A stretch of DNA of 44,784 bases, from the NCBI GenBank assembly GCA_020073545.1, contig JAIQEZ010000027.1, forward strand, positions 1 to 44,784, given 5' to 3'. The stretch is from Terriglobia bacterium. GTDB lineage: Bacteria > Acidobacteriota > Terriglobia > UBA7540. Under the pieces are notes generated by a model, which saw only the letters and a program-made list of their open reading frames with translations, had not been told where the DNA came from and made no database searches. A program made the position numbers and the translations under genes. Position 1 is the first letter of the stretch. Each line of letters starts with the position of its first letter. Positions 34,098-43,504 of this stretch are shown in pieces.

Positions 34098-35165
34098 TCA
34101 TGGCAAGGCAGAAAGGAGATCGTCGTAGATCTTCGCGACGCCCGCGATCATCTGTTCGGCGGTGAAGCATTTCCGAACCCTCGCGTGGCCGGCAATCCCC
34201 ATGACCTCTTGCGCTTCAGGATCTCGCAGGAGTTGGCGCAACCGACCCGCCAGCGCTTCGGGATCTCCTGGAGGGACGAGCCAGCCGGTCCGGCCGTTTT
34301 CGACAAGCTCGGGAATTCCCCCTACCGCGCTCGCGACCACGGGGAGCCCCGCAGCCATGGCCTCAAGTCCCGCTACCGGAAAACCCTCCTCGAGCGAGGG
34401 AAGCGCGAACACTTCCCAGCGGGCCAGCACCGGGGCGAGTTCCTCCACCCAGCCCAAAAACCTCACCGCCTCCGAGAGGCGGAGGGCCTGAGCTTCACGT
34501 TCCAGCCTGGCGAGCTGGGGCCCCGAACCGGCGATCTCCAGAACCAAATTCGGAAACTCAGCGCGAAGCGAGGCAATGGCCCGGAGAAGATACACGAGTC
34601 CTTTCAAAGGAAGGAGCCGCACCGCGGAGCCGACGACTCTCTCCCCGGTGCGCGGAAGTCGCGGACCCGGCATCTCCGGCACTGCAACGCCCGGATACAC
34701 CACTATGGGCCTTGTGTCCACTACGCGCTCGGCGACGCTACGGGAGACTGCAATGACCCTGTCCGCTCCCCGACCTGAATGAGTCACCAGGCCCAATCCA
34801 CGTGGTTCAAGAACGCGGCCGTGGAGGTGCACGACGATTTTCGCCCGCGTGCCGGCCCGAACGAGCCACCGCACGGACCTTCCCCCAAAATGGATGTGGA
34901 CGATCTGGAACTTCTGGGTTCGCAGGCGACGCCAAAATCTCCAGGCTCCGGCGGGATCGCGCGCGCCTCGAGACCAGTCGAGGGCGCTCGCCCGCACGCC
35001 AGCTTGCTCCAGCATGCCCACCAGAGGCCCCTCTCCAGCCAGAAACCAGGCGTGAAAGCGGAACCGTTCCGGGTCGAGCCCGCACGCCAGCGTTCCCACA
35101 ATCCGGGCCATCCCTGTGCCCTCGGGCTGCGCCGTGCCAAGGATATGCAGGACCTCGTGTGCCAT
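34098..35165 (-). CDS. Glycosyltransferase family 4, first gene of the leftward glycan operon
   Basis: 355 residues from the ATG at 35165. GT-B enzyme: VLHILGTAQPEGTGMARI at the N-terminus, VYPGVAVPEMP in the hinge, LLPLKGLVYLLRAIASLR, VRFLGWVEELAPVLAR, and the E-x7-E donor motif in FALPSLEEGFPVAGLEAMA. A decayed copy of its residues ~30-75 lies at 43712-43838, so the gene has been duplicated in the past. The divergent gap to the next rightward gene is about 560 bases. Confidence 0.88.
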   Translation of the reverse strand: MAHEVLHILGTAQPEGTGMARIVGTLACGLDPERFRFHAWFLAGEGPLVGMLEQAGVRASALDWSRGARDPAGAWRFWRRLRTQKFQIVHIHFGGRSVRWLVRAGTRAKIVVHLHGRVLEPRGLGLVTHSGRGADRVIAVSRSVAERVVDTRPIVVYPGVAVPEMPGPRLPRTGERVVGSAVRLLPLKGLVYLLRAIASLRAEFPNLVLEIAGSGPQLARLEREAQALRLSEAVRFLGWVEELAPVLARWEVFALPSLEEGFPVAGLEAMAAGLPVVASAVGGIPELVENGRTGWLVPPGDPEALAGRLRQLLRDPEAQEVMGIAGHARVRKCFTAEQMIAGVAKIYDDLLSALP

Positions 35166-35722
35166 TACATTTCTCGATCGCGGGGCCCCTTCATTAAGCC
35201 ACTCCATCGGAAGTCTACAGAATGCCTGCACAGTGGATAAGCAAGAACTTCAAACTGCCCAGACACCCCCCGCTCTGACCCAGCCCTCGCGGGCTCAGTA
35301 CTGGATGCTTAGCGACAGCACCCATCCGAAGGGCCACACACTAAAGACCGTTTCAGTTCGAACCTGCGCGCGGTCACGACGATTATCGCTGCTGCGGCCT
35401 TCCGGGGCAAGCAGGCCCCTGAACCTGGACCGCGAGCGATCCACCTGCGACGCAGACCGCCCGCGGAGCATCTATTGCGCTATGTGCGAGCCGTGGCCCC
35501 GGGCATCGAGAACCCCAATCTCCCTCCCGCACGCTGGGGCTGCGTTTCGAGACGCGCTCTCCTTGTCTTGGCGTCAGTTGGGCAGCGAGACACACCCCGA
35601 AGTTGCCGACTATCTTCACCTCATATAGAATGGCCTACCTAAGAAGATGAAATCCTGAGCCGCGTTCTGGTTTTCATGCTCCTGGCCATTTCGTCGGGAG
35701 TGCTCGTATCACCGGTGCCGAT
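35166..35722. promoter_or_regulatory. Divergent intergenic region with a rightward promoter
   Basis: TTGCCG (35603-35608), 17-base spacer, TAGAAT (35626-35631) form a promoter-like pair facing the gene at 35723. For the leftward operon I see no clear pair. A 33-codon frame at 35674-35775 overlaps the next gene and is not called. The rest holds nothing recognisable. Confidence 0.45.
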
Positions 35723-37393
35723 ATGGCTCCACATTCATTCTCCGGGCAAGACATCGGGAAAGCTGGTGCTGATCTAGGTGGACCCACACCAGCGAAGAGT
35801 TCGCGGCGATTGACCCTCGGCGAGTGTCTGCGCAAGGTTTATCTCGTGGCGCTTTTCGCGCTGCTATTGTTAGGCGGCGTCACATTCGTGCTCAAGTCGT
35901 TCCATGACGTTCATTACCCGTTCGGATGGGATGACGATGAGGGCGCTGTGTGGTGGGAGATTTCCCATGTGACCAACCTGCGTGTTCTCTATCACCCCCT
36001 TCAGGAGTATCCCTACTTCGTGGTCCCCTATCCGCCCGTTTACCATCTCGTCGCTTGGGGAGCGGGAAAAATCACCGGGGACTTTCTGATAGGGGGCCGG
36101 CTCGTTTGCGTGCTTTCCGCCCTTGGGATCAGCCTGATCCTAGGGCTTCTGGTCTTCCAGGCCTCCCCGCAACGAATCTCCGCCCGGGTCAGGGGCAGCG
36201 GCGCCTTGCTCTCGGCCTTGCTTTGCTTCCGGTTGGACTCGCTGAGCCACTATATCCCGGAAATGGGTGTCGACCTGCTGGCCGTCTTTCTGACTTTTCT
36301 TGGCGCGTTCCTGTTCATCCGCTTCACATCGAAGTCCGCGTGGGCATATGCGGCCTTTGCACTCTTTGCATTGGGAGTGTTGACGAAACAGATAATGGTA
36401 GCAGCGCCGTTGGCCTGTTTCCTCGCGTCCGCCCTCATCAGTCCGAAAAAAGCCATACGGCTCCTGGTGTTTTCGGCAACGCCGGGCTTGGGGATTTTAG
36501 GCTACCTGTCTTGGGCAACTGACGGAGAAGTTCTGCGGCATCTTCTTCTCTACAACACGCGACAACCATTTTCAATCACGCACTGGATTGTGGGCATGCA
36601 ACAGAACCTCATCAGTATGCTTCCGATTGCTGCGATTGCCTGCCTGGCATTCCTTCCTTTTCTTAACCACGGGATGTCAGTAAGGCGCGGTTCCTTCCTC
36701 CGCTGGCTGCGCGGGGGCGTACAATCAAGTCCTTACCGCCGAGCACTTTTTGTTCTCGGTGTGCAACTCTTCTTTGCACTTCTGGTCTCGGTCACTTATG
36801 GGAAGTTGGGCTCGGGCTACCATTATTTTCTGGAGTGGAACCTTGCCTGCTGCCCTTTGGTTGGCTTGTTCTTTGTGCGAGCGTTCGAAAGCTGGCGACC
36901 TTCCTCTCGATACACACTTGGAGGCGCGGCGCTGTTTCTCTTGGTTTTCCTGGCGGCCCTCACAGGTTTTCCGGATTCACTCCGCCGCATCAACAGCGTA
37001 TTCCGTATCACGCCCGGTGAAAGGCGGATCCAAGATGTAAGGTTTTCTAGTGCTGCGGAGGCCCTGAGGATCGTCGAAGAAACGCCCGGCCCGGTACTCT
37101 GCGAGAATATGGTCCTTGTGATGAAAGCTCATAAGGAGATTCCGATTGAACCCGGGATTCAGTGTTTCTTGGGTAAACTCGGCGTATGGGACCAAACCAA
37201 TTTTGTGAAGATGATTTCCTCGCAGAAGTTTGGGGTAATCATCGTGAGGACCTTGGATAACTGCTTCTGGACAGACGCTATTGTTGGAGCTATCGAGAAG
37301 TATTACGTGCTCACCGAACGGCTCGGCGACGTGAGCATCGAGGCGGGCTCTTACGTCGTCTACAGGCCACGGCCCAAGCCCGGTCAACCCTGA
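35723..37393 (+). CDS. GT-C-type membrane glycosyltransferase-like protein
   Basis: 556 residues with roughly ten membrane segments (first at VYLVALFALLLLGGV). The first periplasmic loop after helix 1 has FGWDDDEGAVWWE, the acidic D-E pair typical of GT-C/PMT-like enzymes that use lipid-linked sugars, followed by PYPPVYHLVAWG. The C-terminal ~100 residues are soluble. It would act at the periplasmic side of the inner membrane. Substrate unknown. No Shine-Dalgarno precedes the ATG, so the start is uncertain. Confidence 0.75.
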   Translation: MAPHSFSGQDIGKAGADLGGPTPAKSSRRLTLGECLRKVYLVALFALLLLGGVTFVLKSFHDVHYPFGWDDDEGAVWWEISHVTNLRVLYHPLQEYPYFVVPYPPVYHLVAWGAGKITGDFLIGGRLVCVLSALGISLILGLLVFQASPQRISARVRGSGALLSALLCFRLDSLSHYIPEMGVDLLAVFLTFLGAFLFIRFTSKSAWAYAAFALFALGVLTKQIMVAAPLACFLASALISPKKAIRLLVFSATPGLGILGYLSWATDGEVLRHLLLYNTRQPFSITHWIVGMQQNLISMLPIAAIACLAFLPFLNHGMSVRRGSFLRWLRGGVQSSPYRRALFVLGVQLFFALLVSVTYGKLGSGYHYFLEWNLACCPLVGLFFVRAFESWRPSSRYTLGGAALFLLVFLAALTGFPDSLRRINSVFRITPGERRIQDVRFSSAAEALRIVEETPGPVLCENMVLVMKAHKEIPIEPGIQCFLGKLGVWDQTNFVKMISSQKFGVIIVRTLDNCFWTDAIVGAIEKYYVLTERLGDVSIEAGSYVVYRPRPKPGQP

Positions 37394-37447
37394 AAACGTT
37401 GCTCTACTAAATCACCTTGATATGTTTTTGAGGGAGTGCTGAGAGCG

Positions 37448-38167
37448 ATGTCGGGTGCTAGCCCATCCCTCGAAGTCTTGTTGCCCGTTCATAATGAGGC
37501 GGAAAGTATCGAGGGTACAATCCGGGAAATCTACGAAGCATTGTCGCCACGAGTAGCGCCGCGATTCATCATCTGTGAGGACGGAAGTGTGGACGACACG
37601 AAAAAGGTGCTGATAAATCTCAGCCAATCGTTTCCTATGCAGCTCGTCATGAGTGAGGAGCGCAAGGGTTACTCGCGAGCGGTGATTGATGGAATGAAGT
37701 CTCTCGAGGCAGAGTACCTATTGTGTCTGGACTCGGATGGCCAGTGTGACCCGAAGGACTTTGGGAAATTCTGGGACGCTCGCGACCACCAGGATGTGGC
37801 CATCGGCTGGCGCGTCAAGCGTGCCGACAGCCTGCTGCGAAGGGTGTTGTCGCGGGCATTCTATCTCGTCTATCAACTTTTTTATCGGGTACCGGTGCAT
37901 GATCCGAGCTGTCCTTTCGTTCTTGCGCATCGGCGTGTGATTGAGAGCGTGGTATCCGAATTGGGCGAGATGAACCAAGGCTTCTGGTGGGAATTCACTG
38001 CGCGTGTTCACCGACGCGGTTTTTCTCTTCGGGAGATACCTGCAAACCATCGTGGCCGCTCGGCAGGAAGGACTCAAGTTTACCGGCTGAACCGGCTGCC
38101 CGTTATTGGCTACCAGCACTTCGTGGCTCTGTTTAAGATCTGGCTTCAGACCAGAAGACGGCCGTGA
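37448..38167 (+). CDS. Glycosyltransferase family 2, dolichyl-phosphate-mannose-synthase-like
   Basis: 239 residues from the ATG at 37448; a GTG at 37436 is in frame. VLLPVHNEAESIEGTI and ICEDGSVDDT open the GT-A fold, CLDSDGQCDPKD carries the metal-binding D-x-D, and the C-terminal HRGRSAGRTQVYRLNRLP matches DPM1-like enzymes that charge polyprenyl phosphate with a sugar. Following a GT-C gene, it may make that enzyme's lipid-linked donor. It starts 54 bases after the preceding stop. Confidence 0.85.
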   Translation: MSGASPSLEVLLPVHNEAESIEGTIREIYEALSPRVAPRFIICEDGSVDDTKKVLINLSQSFPMQLVMSEERKGYSRAVIDGMKSLEAEYLLCLDSDGQCDPKDFGKFWDARDHQDVAIGWRVKRADSLLRRVLSRAFYLVYQLFYRVPVHDPSCPFVLAHRRVIESVVSELGEMNQGFWWEFTARVHRRGFSLREIPANHRGRSAGRTQVYRLNRLPVIGYQHFVALFKIWLQTRRRP

Positions 38168-38332
38168 TTGACCCAGCTACTTTCCGGCACAAGAATGATT
38201 GATCCCAACCTGACGGTGGCGCATGCGCTATACGCCGGACCAGGGCCGAATCCTCTGTTTGGGGCTTACCCTGCGCAAGAGGTGGCACGGACACTTGGAT
38301 ACGACTAGCATCGCGGTGCTAGGGGTGTAGCA

Positions 38333-40279
38333 ATGAGCAGCGGAAAAGACAGTGTTCTGAGTCCCCCTGCCAGTGGCCCGCTGTGGTCCGACCGCTGGGT
38401 CACGGGCGCTTTCCTGCTATTTCTTTCCGGCTTATCGGTCGCGGCTGCCTTTTTCCTGTTCCGGGATGGCAAGGGGTGGGTCCTCCTCATTGCCCTTGCT
38501 GCCGGTGCATTGCTGTGGGCTCTGGAGCACCTGGAAACCAGATACCTCGGTGGGTCCGCGAGAGCGTGGAACCTGTTGCCGGGTTACCTCGCGCCAGTGA
38601 TAGTTATTTCGCTGGCCACACTTGCAGTTTGTCTTCCCACCCTCAACAGCTACTTTAGCGGGGACGAGTTTGCCTATATCCCCCTGTTTCGTACTCTATC
38701 GCTGAGTCAGTTTCTGCGACTGTTCCATACGGATCTATCGCAGGGCGTCTTGGGATGGAATCCGCGGGAGCTACGCCCCTTATACGGTCTTTCCTACAAG
38801 CTCAGTTATTCCCTTTGGGGCCTGCACCCGTTGGGCTATCACCTGAGCGGTGTTTTGGTGCACGTCATCAACTCCACGATGGTCTTTCTTATTGCCAAGA
38901 AGTTAGCTCCTGGCGAATCCTGGAGAGCGGGTTTTGCCGGGTTGCTTTTTGCTGTGCAGCCGGTTCATTCGTGGACTATTTCCTGGGCCAACGGTTCGCT
39001 GACGGAAGCCATACCATCCCTGTTCTATATCTCTGCGTTTCTGTGCTTTGCATGCTTTCGACGCACGGGCCTGACCCGATATCTCGTTATGTCCATCGTT
39101 GCCTTTGCAGCTTGTTTACTAAGCAAGGAGACCGCCGTCACTCTACCTATTATGCTGGTCTCCTTTGATCTTTTCCGAAAAGTTGTGGGAGAGAACAAGG
39201 CCTCGACTGGTGCCGGACAAGCTGGAAGCAGGCAATGGTTGCGTTTCATTCTGACCTATTTCCCCTTTGCCGTGTTGCTCCTGGTTTATTTGGGATTACG
39301 CCGGCTAGCTTTCGTGAGTTATCTTCGAGAGGATCAATGGGGGTCGAATATACAGGAGGCGACGTCAAGCTCGGCGGGCTTTTGGCTGCATCTTACGCAC
39401 CTAGGGATACGCTTTGGAGACCTCCAGGTCTTCAACCTTCGCCACTTATTGCTCCCCTTTCCGGCTGCCGTCCTGGGCCTCGTCCTAGGTCTATACCTGG
39501 TTTGGGTTCTCTCCCTTCTGCGGCGGCGATCCGAATACCGCAGGTCCATGGAGGTCATCCTATACTTCGGCTTGGTGTGGTATTTGATTACCAACCTTCC
39601 CCTTTTAGTGGTCTACCAAGACCCCCACCATCTATATCTCCCGGCGGTCGGGCCTTGCATTGCCACCGCTTTCTTGGTCGCGCCGGCTTGCGCAGAACTC
39701 CGCAAGCACGCCGGATATCTGCGGCTGCTGGGCGCTGCGCTTCTGGTAGGCTTTTCCGCCTGCCAGTTGTGGAAGGAGGATACTCAGTGGGCGCGCAAGG
39801 CGGAAGTGTCAGCGAGAGGAACCGCGCAGTTGGCAGCAGCCCTCGGGGATATGCCGAAACAAACCCTGGTCGTAGTTTGGTTTCCGCGGGAGTCTTCAGC
39901 TACCGAATTCTGGGATGAGAATTTGCCCTATTCGTTGCAGGAGCCATTCAGCCCCACGGATCTCTATTCCAGAGCCCACATCATTGAGCTTCCCGACATT
40001 TATTGCTGTCCTCTGCCTCAATGGTGGGAAAAGACCAAGCCGATGCTCGGCGCCGAGTTGGCAGGAGCCCCGGACGAGCAAATTGAAATCCATCTATTCG
40101 CTTGGGACAAGCGGAGCAGCTCCTTCCAAACCAAGACGCGTGTCCTGCCGAGAGAACTCCTTCGAGCCTGTATCACTAAATCGCTGGGAGGGCCATTGGA
40201 GACGGCAGACTCTGTCGGGGAGGCCGAGGCAAATAAGCTTGTGGAAGCGCTGGCGAGACTGGTTTCAGAAGGGCCGTAG
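38333..40279 (+). CDS. Large polytopic membrane protein, GT-C/TMTC-like
   Basis: 648 residues with about a dozen membrane segments. After two N-terminal hydrophobic pairs comes PTLNSYFSGDEFAYIPLFR, the acidic D-E loop in a GT-C position, then LRPLYGLSYKLSYSLWGL and VQPVHSWTISWANG, both seen in bacterial relatives of O-mannosyltransferase-type proteins. The C-terminal ~120 residues are soluble. AGGGGTG lies 5 bases before the ATG. A decayed copy of the first ~36 codons occurs at 40491-40606. Confidence 0.7.
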   Translation: MSSGKDSVLSPPASGPLWSDRWVTGAFLLFLSGLSVAAAFFLFRDGKGWVLLIALAAGALLWALEHLETRYLGGSARAWNLLPGYLAPVIVISLATLAVCLPTLNSYFSGDEFAYIPLFRTLSLSQFLRLFHTDLSQGVLGWNPRELRPLYGLSYKLSYSLWGLHPLGYHLSGVLVHVINSTMVFLIAKKLAPGESWRAGFAGLLFAVQPVHSWTISWANGSLTEAIPSLFYISAFLCFACFRRTGLTRYLVMSIVAFAACLLSKETAVTLPIMLVSFDLFRKVVGENKASTGAGQAGSRQWLRFILTYFPFAVLLLVYLGLRRLAFVSYLREDQWGSNIQEATSSSAGFWLHLTHLGIRFGDLQVFNLRHLLLPFPAAVLGLVLGLYLVWVLSLLRRRSEYRRSMEVILYFGLVWYLITNLPLLVVYQDPHHLYLPAVGPCIATAFLVAPACAELRKHAGYLRLLGAALLVGFSACQLWKEDTQWARKAEVSARGTAQLAAALGDMPKQTLVVVWFPRESSATEFWDENLPYSLQEPFSPTDLYSRAHIIELPDIYCCPLPQWWEKTKPMLGAELAGAPDEQIEIHLFAWDKRSSSFQTKTRVLPRELLRACITKSLGGPLETADSVGEAEANKLVEALARLVSEGP

Positions 40280-40896
40280 CTTTCCAGAATTCAGAAGGTG
40301 TCGGATATGCGTTGCCCCAGAGTTCTTTGGTTGAGGCGCGGGCCGGGCAGGAACGGCTCGGCTTTCGCGTGTCTCGGCGATACAATATTCGCCGCAAGCG
40401 ACCCTCGCCACGGGAGCGGCGTTCCCCTGTGCGCAAAGGCGGCTTCGAGAGCTAGGACAGTGCTCGCGTAGCGGCATGCAGGAGTTGCAGGTGAGCAAAG
40501 GGAGGAAGGCGATTTGGCTCCTCCCGCCGGCGCCCCAGCGTGGTCCGACCGCTGGGGCACGGCAGCATGTGTGCTGCGTCTTTGCAGCTTGAGCGGAGTG
40601 GTCACCTCTAGCTCGAATTCAAGATATTTCCCGATGAGACTCGGAGAATAATCGCCAGCGGGATGGTGCTGACCTGTCCGTCTTCCGTGTTTCTTGTTAG
40701 GGCACGAGGTGTATACTGGGGTCCAGATGTGAGTTCCCCCATACGGGGTTGCCGCAGATAGGCAACTGGCGCAAGCCTGCAATTTTCCGAGAGAATTGGC
40801 GTCAAGGTACGCACTGCCGGCCTTATGCTACTAAGGGAATGTAAAGGAAAGGGTCGGCGCGCCGCTATCTGCACGTCGTAACTGGTAGCAGATCTC
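40280..40896. other. Intergenic region containing a paralogue remnant
   Basis: The 617-base gap holds the fragment at 40491-40606 described separately. Near 40712-40717 there is TATACT without a good -35 box; it could serve the methyltransferase gene at 40897. No other gene is visible. Confidence 0.4.
40491..40606 (+). pseudogene. 5' remnant of a paralogue of the 38333-40279 membrane protein
   Basis: The start GTGAGC and the frame PPAGAPAWSDRWGTAAC match ATGAGC and PPASGPLWSDRWVTGAF at the start of the gene at 38333; TGGTCCGACCGCTGG is identical in both and lies 51 and 50 bases from the respective start codons. One base is missing in the remnant, so start codon and matching frame are out of register. 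Homology fades after about 40606. Confidence 0.6.
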
Positions 40897-41712
40897 ATGC
40901 CACAAAGTCAGACTTTCTCTTTCGGCGCCAACTGGCGAAGATTCCAGAGCAGGATCACCGAGGAGAGGGTGAAGAACGCCGCACGATCCTTGACAGACTT
41001 CCTTGAATTAGAGAACTTCGAAGGTCGGAGTTTTTTGGATGTCGGGTGCGGAAGCGGCTTGTTTTCGCTTGCCGCGTCCAGCCTCGGCGCGAAGCGGGTT
41101 ATAAGTTTCGACCGCGACCCGCTTTCTATTGAATGTTGTCGACGACTTCGGCGGAGAGTGAACGATCCACCCAACTGGGAAATCCACCAAGGCTCAATCC
41201 TCGATCCTGATTTCACTTCGGGCCTGGGAAGCTTTGATATCGTTTACGCCTGGGGAACGCTCCAGCATACTGGAAAGATGTGGGAGGCTCTGAAAAGGTC
41301 TGCTGCGCTGGTCAAGCCGGGAGGATACCTTTACATTGCAGTCTACAACCAGGTTGACGGTTGGTTGGGCTCAAAGTTCTGGCTGAAATTCAAGCGGGCC
41401 TACAACGCGCTGCCGCGACCTGGGCAACTCTTGGTCGACATGGCCGCTATTCCTATTTATTTTGCCGCCCGGTCCCTGCATGCCAAGAGCTTGGTTCCGG
41501 ATGTCCAAAACTACGAATCTTCCAGAGGGATGTACTGGAGAACGGACCTCACTGATTGGCTCGGTGGGCTTCCCTACGAGTGCGCAACTGTCGAACAGGT
41601 CTTCCGATTCGTCAAGGCGAATTGCCGAGGTTTAAGCCTTCATAATCTTAAGACGACGAACAGCCTCGCCAACAATTGGTTTCTCCTCAAGCGCGAAAAC
41701 GCCCCCGGCTAA
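40897..41712 (+). CDS. Class I SAM-dependent methyltransferase
   Basis: 271 residues. The SAM-binding loop FLDVGCGSGLFSLAAS (motif I), acidic VISFDRDPLS (motif II) and FDIVYAWGTLQHTGKMWEAL (motif IV region, Ubie/Coq5-like) are clear; LVKPGGYLYIAVYNQ follows. A C-terminal 110-residue part is specific to this subfamily and may bind the acceptor. By position it could modify a sugar of the locus glycan; the acceptor is unknown. No strong ribosome site precedes the ATG. Confidence 0.85.
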   Translation: MPQSQTFSFGANWRRFQSRITEERVKNAARSLTDFLELENFEGRSFLDVGCGSGLFSLAASSLGAKRVISFDRDPLSIECCRRLRRRVNDPPNWEIHQGSILDPDFTSGLGSFDIVYAWGTLQHTGKMWEALKRSAALVKPGGYLYIAVYNQVDGWLGSKFWLKFKRAYNALPRPGQLLVDMAAIPIYFAARSLHAKSLVPDVQNYESSRGMYWRTDLTDWLGGLPYECATVEQVFRFVKANCRGLSLHNLKTTNSLANNWFLLKRENAPG

Positions 41713-41741
41713 ACAGTCGGCGGATGGGCTTCAAGGCTCGG

Positions 41742-41776
41742 GCCTCCCCCAGCGTTTAACGCAAGGAGGCGGGCTT
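41742..41776. terminator. Hairpin between convergent methyltransferase and GT-C genes
   Basis: GCCTCC (41742-41747) pairs with GGAGGC (41765-41770), with an inner GCGTT/AACGC (41752-41756 and 41758-41762), followed by GGGCTTT. A plausible terminator for the methyltransferase transcript, lying between two converging genes. Confidence 0.5.
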
Positions 41777-41890
41777 TAGACGGTCGACGGTGATTGCGGC
41801 GCGCACGCCGTTCTGTGGCATGCGTGCCCCTTGACCACCAAGCACTAGGAGAGGACCATCGGGTTTCATCGAAAGAATCCGCGGTCTGCC

Positions 41891-43504
41891 TCAGTTCTTT
41901 TTCTCCCAGATTGCATCGGAGTTCCGAAAGACTTTGGCCACCTTGTAGTGGGCATGAAGATAGTCCTGGAGCGGGCCGAGATGGTCGTCAGAGGGATCCT
42001 CCCAATCGGGAATTGAGTCCAGGTCGAGAGTTGACCAGAGGATGTAGCGGACTGGGTTTTGTTCAAGGGCATGAATCACCTCCGCCACTTGCTGGGGAGG
42101 CGTGTAGCCATTGTTTTGTATGAAAGGCAAGGGGGTGGGGTTACGGAGGTCCATGTAGAAGTATACCCCTTGTGCACCCGAACTCGACGGCGCATAGAGA
42201 TACTCCGCTGGCCGGGTGTGCTCTCGCATCCAAACCAGTACCTCGCCCTCCCATGGATCCGTCGCGAGAAGTATGCCAGGGCGCGTCGTGACGATCTGCC
42301 TCACCTTGGATTGCGCTGACAACACGGCGTGAGGCACTAAGAGCAGAACTCCTGCCACCAGCCCCGCCGCAAGCGCCCGAGGGACCTTGCTGGGAGAATC
42401 AATGAACCAAATCAGGAGTATGACACCCGGCAAGGCGTTCGAAAACATCCGGTTAAGGCTCGGAGAGGGAGCGACGCTCACGAACATGAAGGAGCCCACG
42501 ATGGCCAGCAACATCGGGCGCACCCAGAAATCCGTGGGCTTCTTTCCGGACTCCCGCCGGTATCGAACGAAGAACAGGAGGTGAGTAAAGGGAATGACTC
42601 CGTAGAGAAAAAGCCACGGTATGAAGTTGAAGAGGAAAACGCGCAGGGATGTGAAGGGAGGGACAGTGCTCGTCACGACCCCGAAAGTGTTGTCTGGCGT
42701 CTTGGGATAATACTTGATGCCGAAGATCACCGTGCACCAGAGAAAGCGGGCGAGGCCAGCCTTCCAGACGAAATAAGCGTTCAAGGCGATGAGGGTGGCG
42801 AGGAAGCCACCGACCAGCCAGGCCTCTTGCTTGAGCCATTCGCGCCGGCCCTCCCGCCTCTGCCGGGATTCCCACCACAGGAAGACGCAGAAACCCATGA
42901 CAGCAGCCAACCCGCGCGTCTGCGTGAACCAGGCGGTGAGGCCGCAGAAAAACCCGGCCGCCGCAATCCGCGCCGGAGTCCGGCGTTCGACCAGTGCCGC
43001 TATCGCGGCAAGTGCCGTAAGCAGACTGTACCAATGGTGCGTGGGGTCGAGCCGGTTCTTGTACACTCCTGCGAGGAAGATGGCGCTCGGCAACAGAGCG
43101 AGGCCGGGACGCACCAGCTTCCTGGCGATCACTACGCCCAGCCAAGCCAGACCAAGCCCCAGGAACAGGAGCGCCAGATGTGGGATCCATATCCGATGCC
43201 CGAAGAGCTTGAACAGGAAGAAATAGACGAGCACGGTCCCTGGGGTCATGAATTGAAAAAAGTCGCGATACATCATTTGGCCTTCGTACATCCGCTTGCC
43301 GTCAGTTACCAAGGTCAGGCCGTCAATGTTGTAATCGATGGGGATGAAGGGCGGAACGAAGAGGAAGGCATAAAGGAATATCGCCGCGGCCAGTAGGAAT
43401 AGTAGGGTTTGGATATCAAACGTCCGGCACGGGGGTGGGATAACTGCTTCGTCTGCTCGCGGCATTCCTTGTGTCTCCGAATCCGACCGACCTTTTGATC
43501 TCAT
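41891..43504 (-). CDS. Polytopic membrane glycosyltransferase-like protein (GT-C)
   Basis: 537 residues, about eleven membrane segments (first at TLLFLLAAAIFLYAFLFV). The first loop reads DYNIDGLTLVTDGKRMYEGQ with MMYRDFFQFMTPGT right after, a layout of GT39-like enzymes with an acidic residue pair and a conserved Tyr-Arg-Asp. The C-terminal soluble ~100 residues include EYLYAPSSSGAQGVYFYM. It is transcribed leftward, convergent with the methyltransferase, and so is separate from the rightward GT-C genes. Substrate unknown. Confidence 0.75.
   Translation of the reverse strand: MRSKGRSDSETQGMPRADEAVIPPPCRTFDIQTLLFLLAAAIFLYAFLFVPPFIPIDYNIDGLTLVTDGKRMYEGQMMYRDFFQFMTPGTVLVYFFLFKLFGHRIWIPHLALLFLGLGLAWLGVVIARKLVRPGLALLPSAIFLAGVYKNRLDPTHHWYSLLTALAAIAALVERRTPARIAAAGFFCGLTAWFTQTRGLAAVMGFCVFLWWESRQRREGRREWLKQEAWLVGGFLATLIALNAYFVWKAGLARFLWCTVIFGIKYYPKTPDNTFGVVTSTVPPFTSLRVFLFNFIPWLFLYGVIPFTHLLFFVRYRRESGKKPTDFWVRPMLLAIVGSFMFVSVAPSPSLNRMFSNALPGVILLIWFIDSPSKVPRALAAGLVAGVLLLVPHAVLSAQSKVRQIVTTRPGILLATDPWEGEVLVWMREHTRPAEYLYAPSSSGAQGVYFYMDLRNPTPLPFIQNNGYTPPQQVAEVIHALEQNPVRYILWSTLDLDSIPDWEDPSDDHLGPLQDYLHAHYKVAKVFRNSDAIWEKKN

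Noticed and set aside
35674-35775. 33-codon hydrophobic ORF before the first GT-C gene
   Set aside because: It overlaps the next gene out of frame, has no ribosome site, and no similarity I recognise; too short to call.
38195-38308. 37-codon ORF between the GT2 and the large membrane protein
   Set aside because: Sequence is plausible protein but has no ribosome site and no recognisable family; it may be a remnant of a lost gene, without evidence.
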